Positions 16,757-25,780 of a stretch of DNA of 64,000 nt are shown here, piece by piece (position 1 is the stretch's first letter; each line of letters begins with the position of its first letter). The DNA comes from JAFEDN01 sp963832945 (GTDB lineage: Bacteria; Pseudomonadota; Gammaproteobacteria; Coxiellales; Coxiellaceae). Location of the stretch: the NCBI GenBank assembly GCA_963832945.1, contig CAWHVV010000011.1, positions 62,001-126,000 of the forward strand, in the 5' to 3' direction. A program made the translations under genes and the position numbers. The notes beneath the pieces are model-generated. The model saw nothing but the letters and a program-made list of their open reading frames with translations, did not search any database and was not told the origin of the DNA.

Positions 16757-19468
16757 TTATCGTATTGTTAACTGCTCAAATTGCGGAGCGGGACTTGACG
16801 GTACGGAGTAATAAACAATGGAAACTATTCCGTCGTCGCCGGTTTCGATAATTTTATCGTCTCCGACAGTATAAAAGGGATTGCCATTCCAGTCTTCATC
16901 GGTTTTGATCGCGCGCGGCGAATAAAAGGGGCCGTAATCGAAATGCGAACCTTTCACTTCCGCTAAATGGTATTTATGATTTTTCTGCAAACCGCGAATC
17001 ACAATGCTCTGATGGTTATCGTAAAATGAATGGATTTCCATATTGTCACCCGACACCACCTTTAACTGCACAGCAATATTCAGGTTGATTTCCGTATTCG
17101 TATTACTGGCCTGGCTATGCACCACCAGAGGAATGGAATAGGGTCCACCTACCTGTTCGTGAGGAGCCGATATGGTTAAACGATTGTTCTGAATGGACAA
17201 CCAGTGGGGGCTTCCTTCTCCAATGGAAACAGTCAACCGGTCATTGAGTACGCTATTTTTAATATATTGATTAAGGTCCATCACATGAGTGGCGCCCGCT
17301 GTGGCTGTCACTAAGGGTGCATTGATCCATTCCGGTTTTGGTAAATCACCATTTGCGAGGACGTTAATCGTCAATAATTGCACGCTGGTCTTGTGGGTGC
17401 TTTGGCTCGTCGCGAGGACCCGCACCGACTGGACCGTGCCGACTTCATTCGGAGAGATCTGATGAGTATTAATCACTAAATAAGTCTGTTCGTCTTTTTG
17501 ACCTTTGCCGGTTACTTTTAAGCTAATCCAGCGCGGCGAATGAAAATTATCAAGCTGGTAAGTGAATAAATCGCCACTAATGTCATTTTGAGCATAGTTA
17601 TTGATGGGTATTTCCAACGGTTCGCCCTGCGCGATTTTCACGTCAGGCAGTTGAGTTTTCATCCAGTGCGGAACGCCGGTATAAACCATGACAGTTTGCG
17701 TATAATCCACGGCTTTACCACTGGCTTTACTGTGCACTCGTAAATCAATAGTGAATTTTTTGCCGGCAGCGTCGCTGGGTACATCACCTTTACTGGCTAA
17801 ACAATGGCAGAGACCATTGAAACCCATCCATTCCGGTCCGCTGATATATTCAAAACTGAGTTGATCCTGCGGATAACGGTTTTCCAGCACGGTCGTTAAA
17901 TCGTCGCTGCGAAAAGGCTCGTCGATCACGGGATTACTGAAGATATCATTTTTCCATTGTGGCATCAGCTGGGGGTCTGCGTTAACCGGAATAATCAAAA
18001 CCGCTTTACTGATGACACCGGTGACTTTACTTGTGGCAGTGACAGAAATTTTTTGTGGCTCTGAAATCAGGGAGGCTTCCTGCGGGATACCGGTTAAATT
18101 CTGGTGATTCTGGACGGAAAGCCAATTGGGCAACGTAGTCAGGTCGATTTCAAATGTAATCTGATCATTTCGGATATTGCTTTTAACGTAGTCATTTAAA
18201 TTCAGTGAGTAACTCTTGTTCAGGGTGACGCCTGGTAAATTCTGCCACAGAAAAGACTGCGGAACGGGATTGATATAGAGTCTGCCATTGAAATCGTTAC
18301 TTTTTCCGCTCATTTTGCTGGTTACGCGCAGAATCGCTTCGTAATATTTATCGGCGGCGCCTTCAGGTATGTTTTTAGCGGTGAGGGAAAAACCATTTTC
18401 GCCGATCTCCAGCCAGTTCGCTGAACTATTGATTATCTGGAAGGTTAACTGATCATTGTCGGGTAAGCGGTCGGTATTAATCGCATCAGCCAGGTTAGCA
18501 AAATAAGGTCGAAGCACGATACCGTCTTTAAAGCTAAAACTGCTTCGCCATTCCGGCGCGGGTAATTGGAGATTGGGATTAATTTGAATGGTGATCTCGG
18601 CATTGCTGGATTTGGCGCTGTGGGTGCTGGTAACGGTTAAATAAATAATTTGCGTGGTGTTGATATCTTCCAGACTTATTTTGTCGGCGGAAATATGCAA
18701 CTGGCCGTTGGGTTGTAAACTGACCCACTCCGGGTTGGTTTTGCCGGGTGTTAAAGAATAAAGAAAGCTGTCATTGGGGACACGAGAGGATACGTAGTCA
18801 TTTAAATTAATATCCTCATAATTTTTTTGCTGGATGGCCACCGAGGGGAAACTGGAGACGCTCCATTTTGGCTGTAATTCCTGGTGTTCAACGGCCATTT
18901 TGAAAATTTGCCGGCCACCGCTTTGACCCGTGAGCTTATCCATTACAGAGATACCGATTTCCACTTCATTGCCTGGTTCATTAACCTGCTGCTGATTACC
19001 TTCCAGGTTCTGACCATCGGCGCTGATTTGCAGCCAGCGGGGATGTTTTGCATCCAGGGTAAAAATTAATTTGGAAGAATCTGAAGTTCTGTTGTGGATG
19101 AATTTAGCCAGGCTGATTTGGTGAGAATACGAAACTTCCGCCAGGGCTGGGGGGAGTGAAGCGTTTTGAGTGTCCCATTCAGGCTTTTTGGGACTGGGGG
19201 GCGTCGCAAGGTTCTCTGAAGGGAAATCCGGTTTGGATGCTGTGGGTAAATTGTCCGGAATGCTGGTCATATCAGCCAGTTTAATTTCAGGATTGACTTG
19301 AGCAGACGCAGACGCCGGTTCCACAATTTTTTCCTGAGCCGGCGGGCTTTTAAACCAGCTAATCAGTTGTGACAGGCCGCCGGGGGCTGCTGAAGCATTA
19401 CCCATGCAGGTCAAGCCAATGACAGCCACCAGGACTAAAAAACCAAAATTTATCAATAATTTTTTCAT
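16757..19468 (-). CDS. Exported protein of tandem Ig/cadherin-like domains
   Basis: 903 residues. A clear signal peptide (MKKLLINFGFLVLVAVIG...NASA, cut near residue 27) is followed by a Pro-rich stretch to about 110. Then come roughly seven repeats of about 95-100 residues, each with a 'L.DYV.S...ND.LTF.I....PNWLSI..NG.L.G.P' pattern and a closing '.V.ATSK.SGK....' strand. This matches putative dystroglycan/cadherin-like (CADG/He_PIG-type) beta-sandwich modules, common in bacterial surface proteins. The last about 90 residues are a distinct domain. There is no anchor motif, so it is probably periplasmic or secreted. Function unknown; adhesion or envelope scaffolding is plausible. Confidence 0.75.
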   Translation of the reverse strand: MKKLLINFGFLVLVAVIGLTCMGNASAAPGGLSQLISWFKSPPAQEKIVEPASASAQVNPEIKLADMTSIPDNLPTASKPDFPSENLATPPSPKKPEWDTQNASLPPALAEVSYSHQISLAKFIHNRTSDSSKLIFTLDAKHPRWLQISADGQNLEGNQQQVNEPGNEVEIGISVMDKLTGQSGGRQIFKMAVEHQELQPKWSVSSFPSVAIQQKNYEDINLNDYVSSRVPNDSFLYSLTPGKTNPEWVSLQPNGQLHISADKISLEDINTTQIIYLTVTSTHSAKSSNAEITIQINPNLQLPAPEWRSSFSFKDGIVLRPYFANLADAINTDRLPDNDQLTFQIINSSANWLEIGENGFSLTAKNIPEGAADKYYEAILRVTSKMSGKSNDFNGRLYINPVPQSFLWQNLPGVTLNKSYSLNLNDYVKSNIRNDQITFEIDLTTLPNWLSVQNHQNLTGIPQEASLISEPQKISVTATSKVTGVISKAVLIIPVNADPQLMPQWKNDIFSNPVIDEPFRSDDLTTVLENRYPQDQLSFEYISGPEWMGFNGLCHCLASKGDVPSDAAGKKFTIDLRVHSKASGKAVDYTQTVMVYTGVPHWMKTQLPDVKIAQGEPLEIPINNYAQNDISGDLFTYQLDNFHSPRWISLKVTGKGQKDEQTYLVINTHQISPNEVGTVQSVRVLATSQSTHKTSVQLLTINVLANGDLPKPEWINAPLVTATAGATHVMDLNQYIKNSVLNDRLTVSIGEGSPHWLSIQNNRLTISAPHEQVGGPYSIPLVVHSQASNTNTEINLNIAVQLKVVSGDNMEIHSFYDNHQSIVIRGLQKNHKYHLAEVKGSHFDYGPFYSPRAIKTDEDWNGNPFYTVGDDKIIETGDDGIVSIVYYSVPSSPAPQFEQLTIR

Positions 19469-19567
19469 TTTTTATAATAGCCGGATTTATAAATGATCAG
19501 ATTATTATATAGGCTATTCCTTAAGAGAACATTAAGAAAAAAAGGGGGCAAGTCTCGAATACTATCT

Positions 19568-19594
19568 TTCCCTCTCCCCAAAGGGGCGAGGGAA
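19568..19594. repeat. Short GC-rich hairpin
   Basis: TTCCCTC(t)CCCC-AAA-GGGG(c)GAGGGAA forms a 12-bp stem with one mismatch and a 3-base loop, between the Ig-like gene and the glycosyltransferase. The right arm of the large inverted duplication holds a similar CCCTCTCCCAC hairpin at 27903-27926. No U-run, so probably a REP-type element. Confidence 0.6.
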
Positions 19595-19628
19595 TTCATT
19601 CGATTTTCGAGACTGATCCCTCTTTTTG

Positions 19629-21233
19629 CTAGTTTGCCGGCTGGAGGTATAAAGATTTAGGCGAGGTTTCAGGATTGCGGACAATTAGCCTCCCTCCGGG
19701 ATGCTGCTTTGCCCATTGCTCTACCTCATCCTGATTTAAAACTAAAAATGGTTGAGAGGTTCTTGCAAAGAATTGTAATTCCGGTAATGAGCCTAACGTA
19801 GCCAAAGGGTAACCCTCGGATTGCAGTTGCGCTATTTGGGCGCCGAAGCTCTGCCAGTTAAAGAAATCGCTTTCTGCTTTGACCAAACCAAAATTAATAC
19901 AAGACCACAGCAACAGCGTGCTGATGGAAAGCGCGGTCACTGCTTTGTGCAGGGATCGTGGTTTCCAAAACAGGAAAAAAATTCCCATCAATATCACAAC
20001 CAGCCCCCATACCGGCGAAATATTTTTCATCCACGGAAATTTATGCAATGCCGTCAGGTGACTGGCAAAAGGCAGGGCCGCATAGACGATACCCCCTGCG
20101 ATATAGCCAATAGCCAGTATTTTAGGCTGAATTTTTTTAATCCCTTCGGCGTATTTATCCAGAATATAAGCTATAAAAATGGCGACATATGGCAGCAACG
20201 GAACAATGTACCGAGGAGCTTTTTCAGTGACAAAAGTCAGTAAAATGATGGCAGAGATAATCGTTATTAACAGCAGCCGGATCTTTTTATCGGATTGGAT
20301 GTCGTCACGCCAATTTTTAATAAACTGGCGGCCCGACTGCCAAAAAGCCCCCCAGGCAGCCCAGGGAAGCAGCATCAGCAGCAATTTATATTCATAATAG
20401 ATCCAGTTTTGTTTCCACCAGGGATTTTTGTGAGTATGGATATTCCATACCCGTGCAAGTAAGCCGTGAACTAATAAGTTATAGGCATAATGTCCTCCTG
20501 CCTGAAAAATAGCCGCCGCCAGCCAAAGAGCGGCTAACAGCAGACTGCAAAGGATAGAAGCCGTTAAATAAAGATAAACTTTTTTCCATGAGTAGATCGG
20601 GCTTGCCCAGACTTTCATGAGGACTGCGCCGGGTAAAATAAATAAAAACAAAACCGGCCCCTTGGTCAGTAATCCCAGCGTGATGACGATGGAAAAATAC
20701 AGCCAATAGATTTTATGGCGATGCGTAGCGGATATTAAAAAAATCGTCGCCAATATCGCAAAAAATGCTGAGGGAATATCAAAACGGAAAATAAACACTT
20801 TAAGCAGAAACCAAAAGGCGCCCAGTAAAATTAATGCCGCCAAATTAGGTAAATTTTTATTGTCCGGCCAAAGCAGTTGCGCCAGTTTCCTGACTAAAAG
20901 TAAAAGGGCCAGCCCGAACAGTTCATGCAAAAATCGTACCCACCACTCGGATACGCCAAATACAGTCCAGCCGGCCTGGATTAACCAAAACAATAAAGGT
21001 CCTTTTTCCGCATAAAGGTGTCCTTCAAGAACAGGCAAAATAAAATGATGATGTTGCCAGGTTTCCCAGGCCACTGTGGTGTACAATATTTCATTTGAAA
21101 AAAACATGGGCCTAATTCCATGGGAAACCAGGACTAAAATCAGCCAGCCGCCTGCCAAACAACAATTGAAAATAAAATTGTCGGAAAGCCGGGTTATCGA
21201 TAAAATTCGCTTCTCATTGGATAATAATTTCAT
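19629..21233 (-). CDS. GT39/PMT-type membrane glycosyltransferase
   Basis: 534 residues with about 11-12 membrane helices. It resembles the dolichyl/undecaprenyl-phosphate-sugar transferases (PMT_2, ArnT-like): a first periplasmic loop with SNEILYTTVAWETWQHHHF and HLYAEKGPLLFWLIQAGW, then many hydrophobic segments and a small C-terminal soluble part. It probably moves a lipid-linked sugar onto an envelope acceptor such as lipid A. Its ATG overlaps the argR stop by 4 bp, an unusual pairing that probably reflects translational coupling. Substrate unknown. Confidence 0.82.
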   Translation of the reverse strand: MKLLSNEKRILSITRLSDNFIFNCCLAGGWLILVLVSHGIRPMFFSNEILYTTVAWETWQHHHFILPVLEGHLYAEKGPLLFWLIQAGWTVFGVSEWWVRFLHELFGLALLLLVRKLAQLLWPDNKNLPNLAALILLGAFWFLLKVFIFRFDIPSAFFAILATIFLISATHRHKIYWLYFSIVITLGLLTKGPVLFLFILPGAVLMKVWASPIYSWKKVYLYLTASILCSLLLAALWLAAAIFQAGGHYAYNLLVHGLLARVWNIHTHKNPWWKQNWIYYEYKLLLMLLPWAAWGAFWQSGRQFIKNWRDDIQSDKKIRLLLITIISAIILLTFVTEKAPRYIVPLLPYVAIFIAYILDKYAEGIKKIQPKILAIGYIAGGIVYAALPFASHLTALHKFPWMKNISPVWGLVVILMGIFFLFWKPRSLHKAVTALSISTLLLWSCINFGLVKAESDFFNWQSFGAQIAQLQSEGYPLATLGSLPELQFFARTSQPFLVLNQDEVEQWAKQHPGGRLIVRNPETSPKSLYLQPAN

Positions 21234-21724
21234 TGTTTACCTTCCTCAGGGCCAATGCCGGCTAAGAGTTTTTTGACTTCATCGTAGGTTTTATCCATTC
21301 TCCTGACCGATTTCGGCGCGACAAAAATGGTGTCATCACCCGCCAGAGTGGCCAGAATTTCCGATTCGGAGTTTTGAAAATCCAGCATTCTGGCGATCAG
21401 CGAGGCCGAGCCTGGACTGGTCTGAATAATCACCAGATTTTCGTTAGCGGCGATCTTTAAAATCAACTGCTTGAGGGGTGTTTGGCTGGGAGGAGGGGCC
21501 AGCTCTTTCGATAGCCGGTACCCGGTCTGCCCGTGGGCGTTTTTTACTTTGATAGCCGCCAATTTATGCAGCATTCGCGAGATTTTACTTTGATTGATGG
21601 CGAACCCCTGACGGATCAATTCTGTACAGATTTCCTGTTGGGTCGATGCGGTGCCCCTGCTCAAAATTTCGTGGAGCGCCGTTAATAGACTATTGGGGTC
21701 ATGTTCGGATGGTCGGGTCATCAT
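21230..21724 (-). CDS. argR: Arginine repressor ArgR
   Basis: 164 residues. The N-terminal winged-helix domain carries TQQEICTELIRQGFAINQSKISRML, the ArgR recognition region. The C-terminal hexamerisation/arginine-binding domain has SPGSASLIARMLD and ILATLAGDDTIFVAP, corresponding to the usual GxA...D and GDDT motifs. It binds ARG boxes when arginine is abundant. A matching pair of boxes lies at 23551-23589, in front of the arginine-type ABC transporter. An LRR gene ends 11 bp upstream on the same strand, so argR may depend on readthrough from it. Confidence 0.95.
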   Translation of the reverse strand: MMTRPSEHDPNSLLTALHEILSRGTASTQQEICTELIRQGFAINQSKISRMLHKLAAIKVKNAHGQTGYRLSKELAPPPSQTPLKQLILKIAANENLVIIQTSPGSASLIARMLDFQNSESEILATLAGDDTIFVAPKSVRRMDKTYDEVKKLLAGIGPEEGKQ

Positions 21725-21735
21725 TTCATTTTACC

Positions 21736-23445
21736 CTAAGATAACCCTTTTTCAAGGGCAATACAATTCTGCTCCATTCGAGGAAGCATTTGCTCTATTT
21801 GGCTACAGGCTTTGGGTGTCATACCATCCCAGAATAATACGCCTTTTTTATGGTCTCTAAAAGAACGCTTCACCGTGTGAAGCAGCAAGCAATTCAATTC
21901 ACGGTTTTCAGGCGTCAAACTTTTGTTAAATAATCCGTATTGATACGGATACGCAGGTTTAGCATAGTCAAGTACGATAGCTATTATCACCTTGAGGAGA
22001 GGGGTATAATGGAAAAAAATGTCATTAACTACTGTGTTATCCAGTTGTTTTTGGAGGCGAAAGTTTCTTCCTCCTAACTGAATTAATGGATCATTTTCAA
22101 AATTCGCGATCTTCCCTGGGAGATGCAGAAACCTTAGCATTTGATTTCCCGCCAGAATCGACCATGCGAATTGAAAGTCAATTTTGTGGTAGTATTCGAA
22201 ATTGAGTTCAGTGATGGTTTGGCTAAAAGCTATGGCGAAAACTCCCTCATGAGTAATAATATTTCTGTTCAGCACGAGACGGTTAATGTTTGGATTACTG
22301 GTCAAGGCAATGACTCCGTAATCACCGATTCGGCAGTTCTCTAAATATAAAGAGTTTAAACGAGGGTGGATTGACAGGTGATATGCCCCTTCATTCTTCA
22401 GAGGATTGTGACTTAAATCAAGATGTTCCAGATTTTGATTTTTTGAAATGAAAGCCGCTCCTTCAGGGCCGATTTTGCAACTGGTTAATTCGAGACGGAT
22501 TAAAGCTGGACAATCTGAGAAACTGCGTGCCAAATCATTCCCCTTGGCATCATCGTTTAGCGGACCAAAGAACGTAAATCTCTTAAGAACTTTCTTTTTC
22601 ATTTTCAGAAAGAGTTCAATCCCTTTGAGGCTGATATTAGGACCACTCAAGGTAAGTTCGTTTATATTAGGATGTTTGGAAATGAAATCAATGCCCTGAT
22701 CATCTATTTTTTTATTATAGGCCAGGTTCAGTACCTTTAAGGCATTAAGTTTCAGAAGCAAAGCCGCTCCGTCATTGTTAATTTGGGAATGGTTCAGGTC
22801 AAGGCTGGTAAGACCAGGATGGCCTGATAAAATCCTGACGCCATCATTACCCAGGCTGCCAGAGGAAATATTAAGTCTGCTGAAATGACCTTTCGACAAA
22901 TAACGACACGCTTTAGAAGTAATATTTCCGCCCAGGGAAAGGTTTTCCAGACTGGGGTGAGACGATAAAATACGGGCTATTTCATGATATTTTTGTTGAT
23001 CAGAAAATAATTCAAAAGTCCTGAGGATTTTATTTTGTAATAGTTGATTTATTCCTTCAAGGCTGATGCTCCCATTCCGTAATTTTATGTGTAGGTGGGT
23101 CAAGGATGGGTGAGAGGCCAGAGCAACTAATCCCTGGTCAAGAGGTTCTTTCATATCACCCGCGGCATAAAGAGTTAAACGGGTCAATGTATTATTGCAT
23201 GCTAAAAGGCAGGCTGCTTCATTCACTTGACTATCCACCTCGACAGTAAGCGTTTTTACCTCGGAATTGAAACTTAAGTAATCCAAAAGGTAATGAATTG
23301 TTTCGATTTTGTTAATTTCGAAATGAGGAATTTCGGTTCCATCATCATTTTTTTCAAATTGAGAAAAGCTTTCCCTGGCAGTGGGGTCTGATTGTGTGAC
23401 ATCTGAAAATTTCCGCTTCGGGTTGGAAGGTTTTGTCTCTTTCAT
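21736..23445 (-). CDS. Leucine-rich-repeat protein, RNase-inhibitor type, candidate effector
   Basis: 569 residues. From about 60 to 450 there are ten or more LRRs of about 24-28 residues with the RNase-inhibitor/NLR style spacing (HPSLTHLHIKL..., G..LLLKLNALKVLNLAYNKKIDDQGI). A charged N-terminus includes NPKRKFSD, which resembles a short nuclear localisation signal. No signal peptide or membrane segment. The start is well supported by AGGAGAAAATAA before ATG 23445. LRR proteins of this style in Legionellales are often translocated effectors that bind host proteins; that role is inference. It lies between argR and the ARG-box region. Confidence 0.75.
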   Translation of the reverse strand: MKETKPSNPKRKFSDVTQSDPTARESFSQFEKNDDGTEIPHFEINKIETIHYLLDYLSFNSEVKTLTVEVDSQVNEAACLLACNNTLTRLTLYAAGDMKEPLDQGLVALASHPSLTHLHIKLRNGSISLEGINQLLQNKILRTFELFSDQQKYHEIARILSSHPSLENLSLGGNITSKACRYLSKGHFSRLNISSGSLGNDGVRILSGHPGLTSLDLNHSQINNDGAALLLKLNALKVLNLAYNKKIDDQGIDFISKHPNINELTLSGPNISLKGIELFLKMKKKVLKRFTFFGPLNDDAKGNDLARSFSDCPALIRLELTSCKIGPEGAAFISKNQNLEHLDLSHNPLKNEGAYHLSIHPRLNSLYLENCRIGDYGVIALTSNPNINRLVLNRNIITHEGVFAIAFSQTITELNFEYYHKIDFQFAWSILAGNQMLRFLHLPGKIANFENDPLIQLGGRNFRLQKQLDNTVVNDIFFHYTPLLKVIIAIVLDYAKPAYPYQYGLFNKSLTPENRELNCLLLHTVKRSFRDHKKGVLFWDGMTPKACSQIEQMLPRMEQNCIALEKGLS

Positions 23446-23550
23446 TTATTTTCTCCTCAATTGTTTTAAGGCGATCGTACCTGCTATCCAAGTGGTTAGT
23501 CAATTCTTCGTACTGAGAGTCAAACGGCAGAGCATTGACTTTCCGGTTAA

Positions 23551-23589
23551 AATGCATTATTATTCACTTGTTATGCATAAATATTGAAT
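23551..23589 (+). promoter_or_regulatory. Pair of ARG boxes (predicted ArgR operator)
   Basis: Box 1 (23551-23568) reads AA-TGCAT-TATT-ATTCA-CT and box 2 (23572-23589) reads TA-TGCAT-AAAT-ATTGA-AT. Each fits the 18-bp ARG consensus WNTGAATWWWWATTCANW with one or two mismatches in the ten core bases. The boxes are 3 bp apart, the spacing expected for one ArgR hexamer. They end 15 bp before the artP start, so occupancy would block transcription of the importer. Confidence 0.75.
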
Positions 23590-23604
23590 AAAATGCAGGA
23601 GAGT

Positions 23605-24369
23605 ATGGCTAAAATTTCGGTTAACAATTTAGAAAAAAGCTATAATGGCTCACCGGTATTGGCGGGGGTGACTTTTTCAGCGCAGTCGGGGGAAATTATT
23701 GCTTTGCTGGGGGGCAGCGGCGCGGGTAAAAGCACTCTGCTGCGCTGCCTGAACCTGCTGGAAAAACCCAGCGGCGGGAGTGTGGAAATCGGTGAATCGG
23801 TGTTGAATTTCTCCGACCCCCGCTGGAAAATGAAAGAGGAACAGCAAAGAGCTTTACGCGCCAAGGTGGGTATGGTGTTCCAGCAGTTTAACTTATGGCC
23901 GCATCGCACGGTATTGGGTAATTTAATTGAAGCCCCCATACAGGTATTAAAAAAATCCAGAGAGACTGCGATTCAGGAAGCCCAAACCTTATTGGCGCAG
24001 GTGGGTCTGGCGGACAAGCAAAACAGTTATCCTGCCCAATTATCCGGAGGGCAGCAGCAACGGGTAGCCATTGCCCGGGCGTTGATGATGCACCCCGCGG
24101 TGATGTTATTTGACGAACCGACTTCAGCGCTGGATCCCAGAACCGTCATGGAGCTGATGACTCTCATTAAAACGCTGGCACGAAAGGGCATGACCATGAT
24201 TATCGCTACCCACGAAATGAGCTTCGCCCGCCGCGCCGCGGATCAAATTATTTTTCTGGACCAGGGAAGAATTGGCGAGCAGGGAAAAGCCGGAGATATC
24301 TTTTTACGTCCACAAACAGCTGTTTTTGCACAATTTATTGAAGGAGTTTATCATGAAAATAATGAGTAA
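23605..24369 (+). CDS. artP: Arginine/polar amino acid ABC transporter ATPase
   Basis: 254 residues, cytosolic ATPase of an ArtP/HisP-type importer. Walker A GGSGAGKST, Q-loop GMVFQQFNLWPH, signature LSGGQQQRVAIARAL, Walker B VMLFDEPTSALDP and H-loop ATHEM are all present. ATG 23605 follows AGGAGAG; an in-frame ATG at 23593 is possible but less well placed. First gene of a four-gene operon under the ARG boxes; it overlaps the binding-protein gene by 17 bp. Confidence 0.93.
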   Translation: MAKISVNNLEKSYNGSPVLAGVTFSAQSGEIIALLGGSGAGKSTLLRCLNLLEKPSGGSVEIGESVLNFSDPRWKMKEEQQRALRAKVGMVFQQFNLWPHRTVLGNLIEAPIQVLKKSRETAIQEAQTLLAQVGLADKQNSYPAQLSGGQQQRVAIARALMMHPAVMLFDEPTSALDPRTVMELMTLIKTLARKGMTMIIATHEMSFARRAADQIIFLDQGRIGEQGKAGDIFLRPQTAVFAQFIEGVYHENNE

Positions 24370-25123
24370 ATTTTTGATTTTTTTAACAGCCTGCGGTTTT
24401 AGCGGTCTGATTTTCGCCGCGAGCGAAAAACCGGTTATCCTTGCCACTGAAGCCACTTACCCGCCATTTGAATCCATCAATAATAAGGGGCAAATAGTGG
24501 GATTTGATATTGAAATTTTAGACGCGGTTTGTAAGCAAAGTCATCTGGATTGTAAATTCGTCAATCAACCTTGGGATAGCCTGATTCCCGGACTCGATCT
24601 GGGTAAGTTCGACGTCATCTTCGGCGCGATGAATATTACGGCGGAACGGCAAAAAAAAGTGGATTTTACCCAGCCTTATTATTTCAGCACCGGGTCGTTT
24701 GTAGCGCCAAAAGCTGCGCAATTATCACCGGATATTAAAGTTCTCAAAGATAAAACCATTGGCGTGCAGGGTTCGACGACTTATGATTATTATCTGCAGT
24801 CGGCTTACGGCAAGCTGATCCATATCAATCGTTATGGCAGCATCCAGGACGCGTTTCTGGATTTACAGTCGGGTAGAATTGATGCCGTGTTCGGCGATAC
24901 CCCACTCATGCTCGTTTGGGTCAATACGCCCGCAAACGCCGACGCTTATGCCATTGCTGGAAACCCTGTGAAAGACGAAAAATTCTTCAGTCAAGGCTAT
25001 GGTTTTGCCGTCAAGAAAGGCAATGCGGATTTATTAAAAAAACTTAACGACGGTCTCACCGCCATTATTCGCAATGGCACTTATAAAAAAATTACCCAGA
25101 AATTTTTCGGAAAACCGGAGTGA
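24353..25123 (+). CDS. Amino-acid ABC transporter periplasmic binding protein (ArtI/ArtJ-like)
   Basis: 256 residues, SBP family 3. Signal peptide MKIMSKFLIFLTACGFSGLIFA is cut near residue 23. The mature part opens with ILATEATYPPFESINNKGQIVGFDIEI, the family signature for cationic and polar amino acids, and contains GAMNITAERQKKVDFTQPYY and an IGVQGSTTYDYY phosphate-loop-like segment. ATG 24353 has AAGGAG in front. Arginine specificity is inferred from the ARG boxes and argR nearby. Confidence 0.92.
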   Translation: MKIMSKFLIFLTACGFSGLIFAASEKPVILATEATYPPFESINNKGQIVGFDIEILDAVCKQSHLDCKFVNQPWDSLIPGLDLGKFDVIFGAMNITAERQKKVDFTQPYYFSTGSFVAPKAAQLSPDIKVLKDKTIGVQGSTTYDYYLQSAYGKLIHINRYGSIQDAFLDLQSGRIDAVFGDTPLMLVWVNTPANADAYAIAGNPVKDEKFFSQGYGFAVKKGNADLLKKLNDGLTAIIRNGTYKKITQKFFGKPE

Positions 25124-25779
25124 ACTGGTTTGAAGGTTACGGTTCCCAGCTTATGCTGGGGGCCCTGACGACTATTGCCGTGGCGATCGGCGCTCTGACA
25201 ATTGGATTAGTGATGGCAGTGTTTGGAGCCCTCGGAGAACTGAGCCGGCGTCCCTTGATCCGCAACCTGACATTAGCCTGTACTGCTTTGATCCGTGGAG
25301 TTCCTGAGTTACTGGTACTGTTTGGCATTTATTTTGGTGGCAGCGCCTTACTGAGCCTGATTTTCCGGCAGGATTTACAAATCAATGCTTTTATCGCCGG
25401 AGTGTTTGCGTTAGCGCTTATTTTTGCGGCTTATGGCGCGCAGACTTTGCGGGGTGCTTTTTTGGCGATCCCGGCAGGTCAGCGTGAGGCGGCGCAAGCC
25501 CTAAGTTTATCGACAAAACGTACCTTGAGTCATATTCTTCTCCCTCAGGCCTGGCGGGTGGCTTTGCCGGGTTTAGGAAATCTTTGGCTGGTTTTATTAA
25601 AAGATAGCGCGCTGGTTTCCTTGTTAGGTTTGTCCGATCTGATGAATAAGGCGCAGATGGCGTCCAGCAATACCCATCAGCCTTTTAAATTTTATATGAC
25701 GGCCGCTGTCATTTTTTTAATTCTGACGACCCTGTCACAGTTTTCTTTTAGTAAACTCTTTGTAAACAGGATTCAATAA
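25120..25779 (+). CDS. artQ: Amino-acid ABC transporter permease (ArtQ type)
   Basis: 219 residues with about five membrane helices and the HisM/ArtQ-type permease signature: LTCTALIRGVPELLVLFGIYFG-like N-terminal segment, and GAFLAIPAGQREAAQALSLS, the EAA loop that contacts the ATPase. It uses a GTG start (25120) overlapping the stop of the binding-protein gene (GTGA). Confidence 0.9.
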   Translation: MNWFEGYGSQLMLGALTTIAVAIGALTIGLVMAVFGALGELSRRPLIRNLTLACTALIRGVPELLVLFGIYFGGSALLSLIFRQDLQINAFIAGVFALALIFAAYGAQTLRGAFLAIPAGQREAAQALSLSTKRTLSHILLPQAWRVALPGLGNLWLVLLKDSALVSLLGLSDLMNKAQMASSNTHQPFKFYMTAAVIFLILTTLSQFSFSKLFVNRIQ

Positions 25780-25780
25780 A

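Noticed and set aside
23354..23557. 67-codon minus-strand frame overlapping the LRR gene start
   Set aside because: The LRR start has an excellent ribosome-binding site. This frame overlaps the ARG boxes and the LRR coding region in another frame and has no support.
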